A stretch of 64,000 nt of DNA from Anaerovorax odorimutans DSM 5092 (GCF_000426305.1 NZ_KE384518.1:124001-188000), one strand, 5' to 3'. Positions 34,905-43,125 are shown, numbered from the stretch's first letter. The notes: generated from the sequence alone by a model not told the origin. Numbers and translations are program-made.

Positions 34905-35354
34905 ATGTCAAAATCAAGAAAACTATTTTGTATGGTGCTGGCTCTAGCACTGGTTTTAGCAATGAACGGCACAGTATTTGCGGCAACTCCTGAAGTAACC
35001 TCAACTAATCAATCAAACTCTGGAATTTCAGTAAATTCTGTAGGAAGTATTGGAAGTGAATTTGAACGGGAAAGCAACACTTCTGCCTACTCAATAATAA
35101 GTGCCAGCACTTATACTACTGCTTCATACATAAAAGGTACCGTAACTCTTCAGGAGTATGATTCCGGCTCTTGGGTTACAGCCTCCGGAGTATCTCCAAT
35201 AACTCAAACACAAACTGAATATGATACAGCAGGTTTCTATATGGTGAGCAATTGGAATCTTCAAAAAGGTAAAAATTATAGACTTAAAATCGTTATAAAG
35301 GATAAATGTGGCAGCGTTACATCAACAATCACTAGATATTCCAGTTCGATTTAA
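34905..35354 (+). CDS. Small secreted protein of unknown function
   Basis: A 149-residue exported protein. Residues 1-28 are a clear signal peptide (MSKSRKLFCMVLALALVLAM, cleavage after 'TVFA'). The mature part is about 120 residues, rich in Ser and Thr, and looks all-beta: 'TASYIKGTVTLQEYDSGSWV', 'GFYMVSNWNLQKGKNYRLKI', 'SVTSTITRYSSSI'. Similar small secreted sandwich proteins with a 'G.Y.....KG..YRL' motif occur in Firmicutes, but I cannot name a function. The start has an ideal AAAGGAGG site. It converges on the sigma/anti-sigma operon at 35504-37155. Confidence 0.75.
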   Translation: MSKSRKLFCMVLALALVLAMNGTVFAATPEVTSTNQSNSGISVNSVGSIGSEFERESNTSAYSIISASTYTTASYIKGTVTLQEYDSGSWVTASGVSPITQTQTEYDTAGFYMVSNWNLQKGKNYRLKIVIKDKCGSVTSTITRYSSSI

Positions 35355-35413
35355 GCCTGTTGCTTGCTGAGAAGAAAGTGGCATATCTCAGCACAGTATA
35401 ATGGTTTAAATAT

Positions 35414-35487
35414 AAAAGAGCCTCCTATATATTCGAAAGTTTTATTTTCGAATAATTGTTTCCCACAAAACAAAAGGAGGTTCTTTT
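35414..35487. terminator. Branched stem-loop terminator between convergent genes
   Basis: An outer 13-bp stem, AAAAGAGCCTCCT with AGGAGGTTCTTTT (one G-U pair), encloses an inner 9-bp hairpin TATTCGAAA/TTTCGAATA and an unpaired tail. A run of Ts follows on the plus strand. It ends the secreted-protein transcript and may also terminate the minus-strand operon. Confidence 0.75.
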
Positions 35488-35503
35488 TTTATTCTCTATA
35501 TAT

Positions 35504-36253
35504 TTAGTTCTTTAAATTCAATATGATTTTTTCCAGTTCTTCTTTCGTTATATTCCCTGATATATCAATTTTGTTATTATCTGCCTTATAAATTGCCATT
35601 AAATTATTTGTGAAATTGTCTTTCGATAAATAAATTGTCATATCATCTATAATCATTTTTTCATCATAGTCTGATATTGTTAAATTAACTTGCTTAGAAT
35701 CATTATATTCATACTGATTAATAATTAGTTTTTCTTTATTATTACTTTTAAATTCATATTTTATACAGTAAAAACTTTTATCTCTTTTTTTAATAGTTAA
35801 ATTATTAAATTCATACCTTTTCGGAATATATTCCGGTATATAAATACCTTCACAATATTTTTTTGCCCCGTCAAGATCCCTCCAATCTTCAATTAGAAAT
35901 TCTTTTTCTACGCCTTCTTCAGTTAGATTTAAATTGTCCTTTTCAGTAATTAATGTATCATCTTTATGTAAAAGAATCTGTTCCAACTTGCCCTTTACTG
36001 CGCTTACAGGTGTATTGTTAACCATAATCACCATAATATTTGTCATAAGAAAAAATGCTGACACAACTGCTGCAATGGCAATAATTCTTGTAAAACAGTT
36101 GCGATTTTTCTTTTTACTTTGTTTTTTTCCTGCAATAATTTTTTTTATATATTCTTCGTCTATCTTTGTATATTTTAAATCTTTATAAAATCCTACATTT
36201 TCAGGCTCATTTTCTGTTGCCCCTTGTAAAATCTCACTTATCCTTTTGTTCAT
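35504..36253 (-). CDS. Probable anti-sigma factor (DUF4367-like)
   Basis: A 249-residue single-pass membrane protein. Residues 1-55 are cytoplasmic and charged, ending in a Lys-rich stretch (GKKQSKKKNRN). A membrane helix spans about 58-80. The outer domain (about 85-249) has the 'YIPEYIPKRYEFNNLTI' and 'YEFKSNNKEKLIINQYEY' patterns of DUF4367-type proteins found beside ECF sigma genes. Its start overlaps the end of the sigma-factor gene by 20 bases, the classical coupling for a sigma/anti-sigma pair. No zinc-finger (ZAS) motif is present. The signal sensed is unknown. Confidence 0.75.
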   Translation of the reverse strand: MNKRISEILQGATENEPENVGFYKDLKYTKIDEEYIKKIIAGKKQSKKKNRNCFTRIIAIAAVVSAFFLMTNIMVIMVNNTPVSAVKGKLEQILLHKDDTLITEKDNLNLTEEGVEKEFLIEDWRDLDGAKKYCEGIYIPEYIPKRYEFNNLTIKKRDKSFYCIKYEFKSNNKEKLIINQYEYNDSKQVNLTISDYDEKMIIDDMTIYLSKDNFTNNLMAIYKADNNKIDISGNITKEELEKIILNLKN

Positions 36254-36788
36254 CAGTTTGCATCCTCTCAAAATATAATCTCTTTAAATCTCTCAAAGCC
36301 CTGTTGTTGTATGTTTTTATTGTGTTATAGTTGGTCCCAAATATTTTTGCTATTTCCACAAGTGAAATTCTATATATGTAATGTGCTCTTAATACTCTTG
36401 CGTATTTTGGTTTTAGCTTGCTCAATAATTCCACTATTTCTTCTTTTCGTTCTAATTTTGCTAAAAAATCCGCAACATCCCCTTCAGCACTTTCATCTTG
36501 AACTTCTTCAAGATCTACATCCTTCCATTGGTTCCACTTCTTCTCTATATTATAATACCTCGCTGTTTCGTTTTTTGCAATTTCAAAAAGCCAAGAAATC
36601 ATTTTACTTGGCTCTCTAAGTCTGTGCAAACTTTCGTATGCTTTCATCATTGTATTTTGAAGAATATCTTCTTTTGCAAAATTATCATATGTTAAAGTGT
36701 ATATAAATTTTTGAACATCGTTACTGTTTTTTATAAGCTCTTTTTCTAACAAATCAAAGAGCTCTTTCTTGTCATCCTTCTTCCTCAT
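36234..36788 (-). CDS. ECF-type RNA polymerase sigma factor
   Basis: A 184-residue sigma-70 family protein with region 2 (about residues 20-85: 'IYTLTYDNFAKEDILQNTMMKAYESLHRLREPSKMISWLFEIAKNE', including the -10-recognition helix) and region 4 (about 120-180: 'LKPKYARVLRAHYIYRISLVEIAKIFGTNYNTIKTYNNRALRDLK', a helix-turn-helix). Only these two domains are present, as in ECF sigmas. A longer in-frame start at 36806 overlaps the XRE gene more; I choose ATG 36788 with AAGGTG 9 bases upstream, but this is uncertain. Regulates unknown genes, perhaps its own operon, with the following membrane protein as antagonist. Confidence 0.88.
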   Translation of the reverse strand: MRKKDDKKELFDLLEKELIKNSNDVQKFIYTLTYDNFAKEDILQNTMMKAYESLHRLREPSKMISWLFEIAKNETARYYNIEKKWNQWKDVDLEEVQDESAEGDVADFLAKLERKEEIVELLSKLKPKYARVLRAHYIYRISLVEIAKIFGTNYNTIKTYNNRALRDLKRLYFERMQTDEQKDK

Positions 36789-37155
36789 CTCCGTTTTCAC
36801 CTTCATTTACTGCTGCAACAAAAATTCTCATCATTTGCTCTGCACGTTTTAATTGCGCATTATTACATACACTGAGAGGAGCTAAAATACTTTCCTTTAT
36901 AAGATCGTTTTTATCCGTAATTTCCTTATTACTATATTCATAACCTTTTATTATATAATCAATAGATAAATTTAATATTTTTGAAAGCCTTACAAGTGTA
37001 TTTACTGACATACCCTTTGTTCCATATTCAATATCACCGCAGAATTTACTTGAAACACCAAGTTTTTCAGCCAACTTTTCTCTTGTAAGATTTAGGCTTT
37101 CTCTTTGGGTTCTTATTCTCCTTCCAATCTCTTTCAGATCTAACTCATCATTCAT
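36772..37155 (-). CDS. HTH-XRE regulator leading the sigma/anti-sigma operon
   Basis: A 127-residue protein with an XRE helix-turn-helix at about residues 8-66 ('EIGRRIRTQRESLNLTREKLAEKLGVSSKFCGDIEYGTKGMSV'). A helical acidic C-terminal part of about 60 residues ends in GENGDEEEG. The stop codon overlaps the start of the ECF sigma gene, so the three genes (regulator, sigma, anti-sigma) form one coupled unit. It probably represses or tunes this operon. The promoter must lie in 37156-37300. Confidence 0.82.
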   Translation of the reverse strand: MNDELDLKEIGRRIRTQRESLNLTREKLAEKLGVSSKFCGDIEYGTKGMSVNTLVRLSKILNLSIDYIIKGYEYSNKEITDKNDLIKESILAPLSVCNNAQLKRAEQMMRIFVAAVNEGENGDEEEG

Positions 37156-37368
37156 ATTAAATCTCCATTCTATTCTCTGAACTTTTATATTTCTATTGTA
37201 ATGTTAAAGGAACTTATTCAAAATAAACTGAAGATAGTATTATGTATAACTGTCAGTGTATTTTTATCATTTTTAGGCTGTTTTATACCCTTTAAAGTTA
37301 AAATTTGAATATTGAAAAAGAGAATTGTTTTTACTATTTTGGTTAAATTAATAATTGGAGGTGTTAAA

Positions 37369-37533
37369 ATGACTGCAAAAAAAAGAAGACATGAAAAGTC
37401 TCAAAACTTTGTAAACAATAATTCAGAAAATTTTAATGACATTAAAAGTACCTATCTCCCCGGCACAATTAAAAATCAAAACGTGGGGCATAACTCTAAA
37501 AAAGAAGGATTAGGGTTAAATATTGAAAAGTAA
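37369..37533 (+). CDS. Small basic protein (CPC_1213-like)
   Basis: A 54-residue, hydrophilic, basic protein, MTAKKRRHEKSQNFVNNNSE onward, ending 'NVGHNSKKEGLGLNIEK'. The C-terminal 'GHN(S/T)KKEGLGxN' pattern recalls a family of small clostridial proteins annotated as CPC_1213, of unknown function; that match is from memory. GGAGG lies 7 bases before ATG 37369, and an upstream in-frame start at 37312 has none. A terminator follows directly, so it is a free-standing small gene, perhaps sporulation- or stress-related by family, but this is not shown here. Confidence 0.65.
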   Translation: MTAKKRRHEKSQNFVNNNSENFNDIKSTYLPGTIKNQNVGHNSKKEGLGLNIEK

Positions 37534-37536
37534 TAT

Positions 37537-37566
37537 TCTCAAGGCATCTGCCTTGGGAACTTTTTT
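37537..37566 (+). terminator. Terminator of the 54-aa protein gene
   Basis: TCTCAAGGCA-TC-TGCCTTGGGA stem-loop followed by TTTTTT, 4 bases after the stop. Confidence 0.85.
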
Positions 37567-37670
37567 AATAATCTTTTTAATTTTTCAATAAATCTCTTTA
37601 CATAATAAATTTGTCTTCTTATTAAAGTAAATAAACTAAAATTGGAAAAAATAAGAGCAGCTAAGCACTA

Positions 37671-37700
37671 TTGACAATTTACTGCAAATTAGAGTAAAAT
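37671..37700 (+). promoter_or_regulatory. Promoter of the TolC-like gene
   Basis: TTGACA at 37671-37676 and TAAAAT at 37695-37700 with 18 bases between them, about 50 bases before the ATG. Confidence 0.7.
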
Positions 37701-37750
37701 ATTTGTGACCCATTGGTCGGAATTTGAAGAAATACAAAGGAGAGGGATTA

Positions 37751-38932
37751 ATGAAAAAACAAATATCTGTAATAGTTCTAGTATTACTTTTAACTGCAAG
37801 TATAGGAGGATTTGCCTACGGAGCAGAAGAAGAACCTGTTGATACAGATACAACTACTATTGTACCTGATATGAATTTTACTGGTACTGAAATTAAATTA
37901 TCACTGGAACAAGCTACAAAACTGATGATGACAAGCAGTTCCGGTATCAATGATGCAAAAGTAAAGCTAGAACAAGATAAAGCTTCTACAGAAAAAACTG
38001 CTCGTCAAGTTTCTCTTTTAAGGAAACAAGACAGAGAATCAAAAAGTACGGATTTTGTAGGCTCAAGTCCATCAAAAACTGAAAGAGAAATGGGAAAGCT
38101 AACTGTAGAATATCTTAAAGCACAAGCTGAAAATAACTACGAGGCTGCTGTAAATAATTTAAAATCAAAATTATTTAAAATCTATTATGAGCTCCTGCAA
38201 GCAGAGGATCAAGTAAGAATCAGTAAAGAAAATGTACAAATTCAAGAAACTCTCTTAAAAAATGTACAATTAAAATACAGCTTGGGTACTGCTTCAAAAC
38301 AAGATACACTACAGGCAGAAGTAGCTTTAAATCAGAAAAAAGTAGATTTACAGACTGCTGAAAATGATCTAAAAGTGAAAAAAATGGAATTTAACCAATT
38401 TTTCGAATATCCTTTAATGCAAAATGTAAAATTAGCAGATACACTGGAAGCTCCTAAGCCTTCAAATATAAAACTTGCCGATGCTATAAAGCTTGCACTT
38501 AAAAACCGAAATGAAATTGCAGCTGCAAAATTCGGAGTTGAATATAAAACTTTAAATTTAAAAGAAACGGGAAATAATTACTCCGCAAGTTCAGGATATT
38601 ATGTAACAGCTAAGGCTGAATTGTCTGAAGCCAAAAAAACAAATAGAGATACTCCGGGAGATATTGAGTTGGATGTTCGTTCTAAGTATATGGATATGGA
38701 AGCCAGTAAATCAGCTGTTGATTTAGCAAAAAAAAGTTTGGAAATGAGTAAGGAATCCTTTAGATTGATGCAGCTATCATATGATGCAGGTCTAAAAACT
38801 CTTACAGATGTACAGAAGACACAAGTAGAGGCTTATAACGCTGAAGTATCTTACTCAAAAAGTCTCTTAGCTTATAATTTGGCAACTATGGCTTATGAAC
38901 AAGCTACAACTGTTGGCACAAAAGCTTTCTAA
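37751..38932 (+). CDS. Exported TolC-family-like coiled-coil protein
   Basis: A 393-residue protein with a signal peptide (residues 1-24, ending 'GFAYGA'). Two repeats follow, each with long amphipathic helices in the pattern of the outer-membrane efflux protein family: 'IKLSLEQATKLMMTSSSGIN' with 'VQLKYSLGTASKQDTLQAEVAL' and 'IKLADAIKLALKNRNEIAAA' with 'MQLSYDAGLKTLTDVQKTQVEA'. The 'Y..G..(T/S)..D...A.....' turn is typical of TolC hairpins. It lacks clear beta-barrel strands, fitting reports of such proteins in monoderm clostridia, where the role is unknown. RBS GGAGAGGG precedes ATG 37751. No RND or MFP partner gene is adjacent. Confidence 0.78.
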   Translation: MKKQISVIVLVLLLTASIGGFAYGAEEEPVDTDTTTIVPDMNFTGTEIKLSLEQATKLMMTSSSGINDAKVKLEQDKASTEKTARQVSLLRKQDRESKSTDFVGSSPSKTEREMGKLTVEYLKAQAENNYEAAVNNLKSKLFKIYYELLQAEDQVRISKENVQIQETLLKNVQLKYSLGTASKQDTLQAEVALNQKKVDLQTAENDLKVKKMEFNQFFEYPLMQNVKLADTLEAPKPSNIKLADAIKLALKNRNEIAAAKFGVEYKTLNLKETGNNYSASSGYYVTAKAELSEAKKTNRDTPGDIELDVRSKYMDMEASKSAVDLAKKSLEMSKESFRLMQLSYDAGLKTLTDVQKTQVEAYNAEVSYSKSLLAYNLATMAYEQATTVGTKAF

Positions 38933-38978
38933 GGGTAATTACCTAGAATACCTTACAAATATAACAAATAAAAAATTT

Positions 38979-39010
38979 AACCCTTCACAATTAAGTGGAG
39001 GGTTTTGTTT
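38979..39010 (+). terminator. Terminator of the TolC-like gene
   Basis: AACCCTTCAC pairs with GTGGAGGGTT (one G-T pair) over a 6-base loop, followed by TTGTTTT, about 45 bases after the stop. Confidence 0.75.
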
Positions 39011-39187
39011 TAGCCTGCGCTGCGAATAAAGTAACAGAACTTTAACTTGAAGAAATCACCCCCATATTATATAATATATTGGAAATTTTGAAGATAATGA
39101 AAAACTGCATTTTATTATATTAAATAGGAATCTCAAGTTAAAATAAATTTTATATATTACTTATTCATATATAATTGGAGGATGAAA

Positions 39188-41170
39188 ATGGCAAAAAAAA
39201 CAAATGAGTCTAAAGAAAAAAAGCAGGCTCTTAAACAAAAAAATTCCGAATATTTATGGTCCATGAGCTTAGCTCCCAAAATAGGTGAAAGCACACCTTG
39301 GATTCAGATGCTTGTTATTTCTTTTTTTACTGCAATAATAATTCTGATAACAAGATTGCACTCGTATAAGAGAGATTTGAGTGATTTTTATTGGAATGGC
39401 CCTCATGATGATTTTTCAGATTTTTTCAGTTACTTCAAAATGACAGCAATCTGTATATGTGCAGGTTTAGTTATTATCTTTCTCTTATATCGAATATTTT
39501 CCCAATCCCTATATGTAAAAAAAAGCTTTGCCTATATTCCTATGCTTATATATTCCATATTTGTACTTTTATCTTATCTTTTTTCAGATTACAAGGAATT
39601 TGCTTGGTTAGGCTGGAATGATAGATTTGAAGGTACTATTGTATTATTATCTTATATGATAATGCTTTTCTTTATTGTAAATTCTGTTAACACAGAAAAA
39701 AATGTAAAATGGATTATCTACCCTTTGGCCGGATCAAGTGTATTACTGTCACTATTAGGTCTTTCACAAGCTTTAAACAAGGACTTTTTCAGAACAGTTA
39801 TCGGGCAGAAATTACTCGTACCAAATGAGCTTACAAAAGAAGGCTATGTATGGGATTTAATCGATAAAGCGAAAGAAAACGGTAAGCAATACCTTAGTTT
39901 TACCTTTCAACATAAAGAAATTTACCAAACAGTATATAATACCAACTATGTATCTTTTTACCTGACGCTGCTCATACCTCTATTTGGAATGTTGTTTATC
40001 AGATCCATATCAAAGGGAAAAGAAGCTCCTTTATGGACTAAAATTTGTTGGGGCGTGTTATTTGCACTAACTATATTCAACTTGATAGGCTCAGCTTCTT
40101 CCGGTGGGCTCTTAGGTCTTGCGGTGCTTGTAATAGTGGGTATAATTGTATTGAATAAACGTATTCTTACATGGTGGAAACCCGTTATTATGCTTATTAT
40201 TATTACAATAATTATAAGTGGAATTACTTATCAACGTTGGAGTACTGAATTATTAAGTGCTGTAGACGGTGTAATCGGTAAAAATGTTCAAACAAATGAG
40301 GCTGTTAATAATGATAAATCTGATAGTGAAACAGTAAAGCATCATATTGACTATATGGAAACTACAGGCTCTGCTTTAGCTCTCAGCATAGAGGGAAATG
40401 AACTCACTGTCAATACTTATATAGATGACCCTCTATCAGTGAAAATTTTGGATTCTGATGGTAAAAATCTTTCTTTAGCTGAAACAGATGTATCACCTGT
40501 TTATAAGATCGACGATAAACGATTTAATATGATTACAATCAGACCAGCACAAGATAAAGATGGCAATAATTATATTATCGTTGGTACAGATGAATACGAA
40601 TGGCCATTTAGGCTTACAAAAGGCGGTATCAAATACAGAACAGGAATGGCTACTTATACAGATCTATATAGAATTCACTCTATTGGATTTGAAAACAATC
40701 AGGGATTCGGCAGTGGACGTGGCTATATCTGGTCAAGAAGTCTGCCGTTAATAAAGGATACTCTGTTTATAGGTCATGGAGCTGATACTTATTGTGCATA
40801 TTTCCCACATAATGATTATGTCGGTAAATACAACACACGTTTATTCTCTAGTAATATAAATATTATTGTAGACAAACCTCATAATATGTACATTGGTATG
40901 GCAATAGGTACAGGATGTATTTCTGTTCTGGCACTGCTTGCATTATGGGCAATGTACATTATACAAAGCATCAAAATATACTGGAAAGAAAATTATACCA
41001 CATATAATTCATATGTAGGTATTGGTATTTTCCTCGGTATTTGCGGCTTTTTAATATCTGCCATCGTAAATGACAGTTCCGTTTCAGTCATGCCATTATT
41101 CTATGGACTGCTTGGAACAGGTATGGCAATTAATATAATGTTAAAACAAGCAAAAGAATCTTTATCGTAA
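39188..41170 (+). CDS. O-antigen ligase/polymerase-like membrane protein
   Basis: A 660-residue protein with about 12 hydrophobic segments and a lysine-rich cytoplasmic start (residues 1-28). The Wzy_C/WaaL region includes 'LIGSASSGGLLGLAVLVIVGII' (about 300-322). An extracytoplasmic domain of about 145 residues (about 358-505), mostly beta-like, separates the last helices and contains the 'FGSGRGYIWSRSLPLIKDTLFIGHGAD' and 'DKPHNMYIGMAIGTG' segments, with the histidine typical of the ligase motif. It likely transfers or polymerises lipid-linked glycans at the outer face of the membrane. It is convergent with, and closest to, the glycan operon. GGAGG lies 6 bases before ATG 39188. Confidence 0.82.
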   Translation: MAKKTNESKEKKQALKQKNSEYLWSMSLAPKIGESTPWIQMLVISFFTAIIILITRLHSYKRDLSDFYWNGPHDDFSDFFSYFKMTAICICAGLVIIFLLYRIFSQSLYVKKSFAYIPMLIYSIFVLLSYLFSDYKEFAWLGWNDRFEGTIVLLSYMIMLFFIVNSVNTEKNVKWIIYPLAGSSVLLSLLGLSQALNKDFFRTVIGQKLLVPNELTKEGYVWDLIDKAKENGKQYLSFTFQHKEIYQTVYNTNYVSFYLTLLIPLFGMLFIRSISKGKEAPLWTKICWGVLFALTIFNLIGSASSGGLLGLAVLVIVGIIVLNKRILTWWKPVIMLIIITIIISGITYQRWSTELLSAVDGVIGKNVQTNEAVNNDKSDSETVKHHIDYMETTGSALALSIEGNELTVNTYIDDPLSVKILDSDGKNLSLAETDVSPVYKIDDKRFNMITIRPAQDKDGNNYIIVGTDEYEWPFRLTKGGIKYRTGMATYTDLYRIHSIGFENNQGFGSGRGYIWSRSLPLIKDTLFIGHGADTYCAYFPHNDYVGKYNTRLFSSNINIIVDKPHNMYIGMAIGTGCISVLALLALWAMYIIQSIKIYWKENYTTYNSYVGIGIFLGICGFLISAIVNDSSVSVMPLFYGLLGTGMAINIMLKQAKESLS

Positions 41171-41307
41171 AGACAATTAATTTTCTAAAAATGAATTATG
41201 AAATTAAAGATTTTTATTTGTAAATATGAGAAATATAATATCTTGATTTTTGCTTATTATTAATGTGATTTTGTTATATTTCATCTATAAGCAAAGCAAA
41301 CATTAAA

Positions 41308-41339
41308 AAAATAGTGAAGTTTTATTGCTTCACTATTTT
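41308..41339 (-). terminator. Terminator overlapping the 3' end of the aminotransferase gene
   Basis: AAAATAGTGAAG pairs exactly with CTTCACTATTTT over an 8-base loop, with a run of seven Ts on the minus strand. The upstream arm is formed by the last codons (Lys-Ile-Val-Lys) of the gene itself. It ends the ~16-kb glycan operon. Confidence 0.88.
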
Positions 41340-42470
41340 CTTTATCATTTCACAAACATGTTTTACTTCTTCCGTTGTCAAGCTTGTGGAACAAGGTATG
41401 TTTAATATATTTTTTTCATAATAAGGTGCTTTTTCAATTTCAAAAGCTTCATATCTCTCATATGGGCACAAAGTATGAATCAGTTTCCATATTGGCCTGC
41501 ATTGAATTCCATTTCCTATTAATCTATCCATTAGCTCATTTCTTCCTATTCCCAGCTTTTCTTCATCAATCAACAATGAATAAAACCAATGGTTTGCACG
41601 CAATCCATCGTTAAACGGCAATAGGCGAATCCCTTGTAAACCTTTGGGAGAATCCTCATCAAGTAATTCTTTATACAAGTTATAATTTATTATTTTAGTT
41701 TTAATAAATCTTTCAATTTTATCTATCTGCGATACTCCAAGGGCTGCTTGAGTATTTAACATTCTGTAATTATATCCAACTTCATCATGAATGAAATACA
41801 ATGAATCCGTCTTAGCTGTTATACTGAGGTGCCTCATATGTTCCAAAATTTCTTCATCTTTGGCAACAATCATGCCTCCCCCACCTGTAGTTATTATCTT
41901 ATTTGCATTAAATGAATATATACCTATATCTCCTATGGTTCCAGCGTAATGACCCTTGTACTTACCCTCTGTCACATAGGTGCCCAGAGCCTCTGTCGCA
42001 TCCTCTAAGACCTTTAAGCCATACTTCTCTGCCAATTCCATTATACGTTCCATATTTGCCAGATTACCGAAAATATGGACTGCTATAACAGCCTTAACTT
42101 TACCTCTGTTCTTTTTTAAGTATTCTTCTAATTTATTTGTATCAATGCATAAACTGTCATCACAATCCATGAACACAGGTATCGCACCCTGATAAATAAC
42201 AGGATTAACAGCAGCTACAAAAGTAAGGCTAGGAACAATCACTTTATCTTCTTTTCCTATTCCTAAAGCTTTAAGTGCTAAATGAATACCTGCCGTTCCA
42301 CTTTGTGTAGATACAGCACTTTCCACTCCCACATATTCAGCTATCTTTTTTTCAAACTCACCAATAAATTTTCCACCAGTAGAAACCCATCCTGTTTCTA
42401 TACATTCACGAAGGTTTTCTACTATTTCAATATCTAAATTTGGTACGCTTAATTGTATTTCTTTTTTCAT
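41322..42470 (-). CDS. legC: LegC/PglE-type UDP/GDP-4-keto-sugar aminotransferase
   Basis: A 382-residue DegT/DnrJ/EryC1/StrS-family PLP aminotransferase that puts an amino group on C4 of a nucleotide-4-keto-6-deoxy-HexNAc. It starts 'MKKEIQLSVPNLDIEIVENL' and carries LegC-family features: 'ETGWVSTGGKFIGEFEKKIAEYVG', 'QSGTAGIHLAL', 'VIVPSLTFVAAVNPVIYQGA', 'FMDCDDSLCID', and the PLP lysine in 'IGIYSFNANKIITTGGGGMIV' (about residue 190). The ATG at 42470 is preferred to the TTG at 42488 in the ribosome site. It is last in the operon, next to PglD- and PglC-like genes, yet resembles LegC, so it may serve bacillosamine and legionaminic pathways both. Confidence 0.88.
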   Translation of the reverse strand: MKKEIQLSVPNLDIEIVENLRECIETGWVSTGGKFIGEFEKKIAEYVGVESAVSTQSGTAGIHLALKALGIGKEDKVIVPSLTFVAAVNPVIYQGAIPVFMDCDDSLCIDTNKLEEYLKKNRGKVKAVIAVHIFGNLANMERIMELAEKYGLKVLEDATEALGTYVTEGKYKGHYAGTIGDIGIYSFNANKIITTGGGGMIVAKDEEILEHMRHLSITAKTDSLYFIHDEVGYNYRMLNTQAALGVSQIDKIERFIKTKIINYNLYKELLDEDSPKGLQGIRLLPFNDGLRANHWFYSLLIDEEKLGIGRNELMDRLIGNGIQCRPIWKLIHTLCPYERYEAFEIEKAPYYEKNILNIPCSTSLTTEEVKHVCEMIKKIVKQ

Positions 42471-42492
42471 ACGAATACTTCTCTCCAATTTT

Positions 42493-43119
42493 TTAAATCG
42501 CTTTAGCCGGAATACCTATTGCTGTTACATTATGGGGAATATCTGAAACAACTACAGCTCCTGCTCCAATCATAGTATTTTCACCAATTTTTATTCCTTG
42601 TATTACTTTAGTTCCCGTGCCTAACATAGTCACATCTCCTACAGTTACATTTCCTGCTGTAGTTACTCCTGATGCTAAATGTACAAAGTCACCTATTCTA
42701 TTATCATGTTCCACAATCGCCCCTGTATTAATAATTGTTTTTTTACCGATTTTGCTGTCAGCATTGATGATTGCACCCGGCATTACCACCGTACCCTCTT
42801 TAATTTCAACACCGCTTCCAATTATGGCACTGGGATGGATAACGCTCTGCCATTTGATTCCCTTATATTTGTCATAAATCTTCTTTCTTACGACATTTGA
42901 ACCAATACCATCAATAACAGACACGTTGGAATCATTCTTATATTTTACTATATCATCAATCATGCCAAGTATAGGATATCCCTTTATTTCTTTTTTGTTT
43001 ATATCATCATCAAGAAAGCCTAAAATTTCTAAGTCCTCTTTTAAAATTAATTTTCTTGCAAGTATAATGTCTAAAATAACCTTGCTGTTTCCTCCTGCAC
43101 CTAAAATTATGATCTTCAT
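42493..43119 (-). CDS. PglD/NeuD-like sugar N-acetyltransferase
   Basis: A 208-residue protein with an N-terminal Rossmann-like domain ('MKIIILGAGGNSKVILDI') and a left-handed beta-helix of hexapeptide repeats (about residues 90-205: 'IHPSAIIGSGVEIKEGTVVMPGAIIN', 'ITVGDVTMLGTGTKV'). The catalytic histidine of PglD-type enzymes is in 'IVEHDNRIGDFVHLASG' (about residue 134). It would acetylate the C4 amino group made by the neighbouring aminotransferase, giving UDP-di-N-acetylbacillosamine. Immediately upstream is the PglC-like phosphoglycosyltransferase, exactly the pgl gene triad. Sits 22 bases before the aminotransferase. Confidence 0.87.
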   Translation of the reverse strand: MKIIILGAGGNSKVILDIILARKLILKEDLEILGFLDDDINKKEIKGYPILGMIDDIVKYKNDSNVSVIDGIGSNVVRKKIYDKYKGIKWQSVIHPSAIIGSGVEIKEGTVVMPGAIINADSKIGKKTIINTGAIVEHDNRIGDFVHLASGVTTAGNVTVGDVTMLGTGTKVIQGIKIGENTMIGAGAVVVSDIPHNVTAIGIPAKAI

Positions 43120-43125
43120 ATTTCT

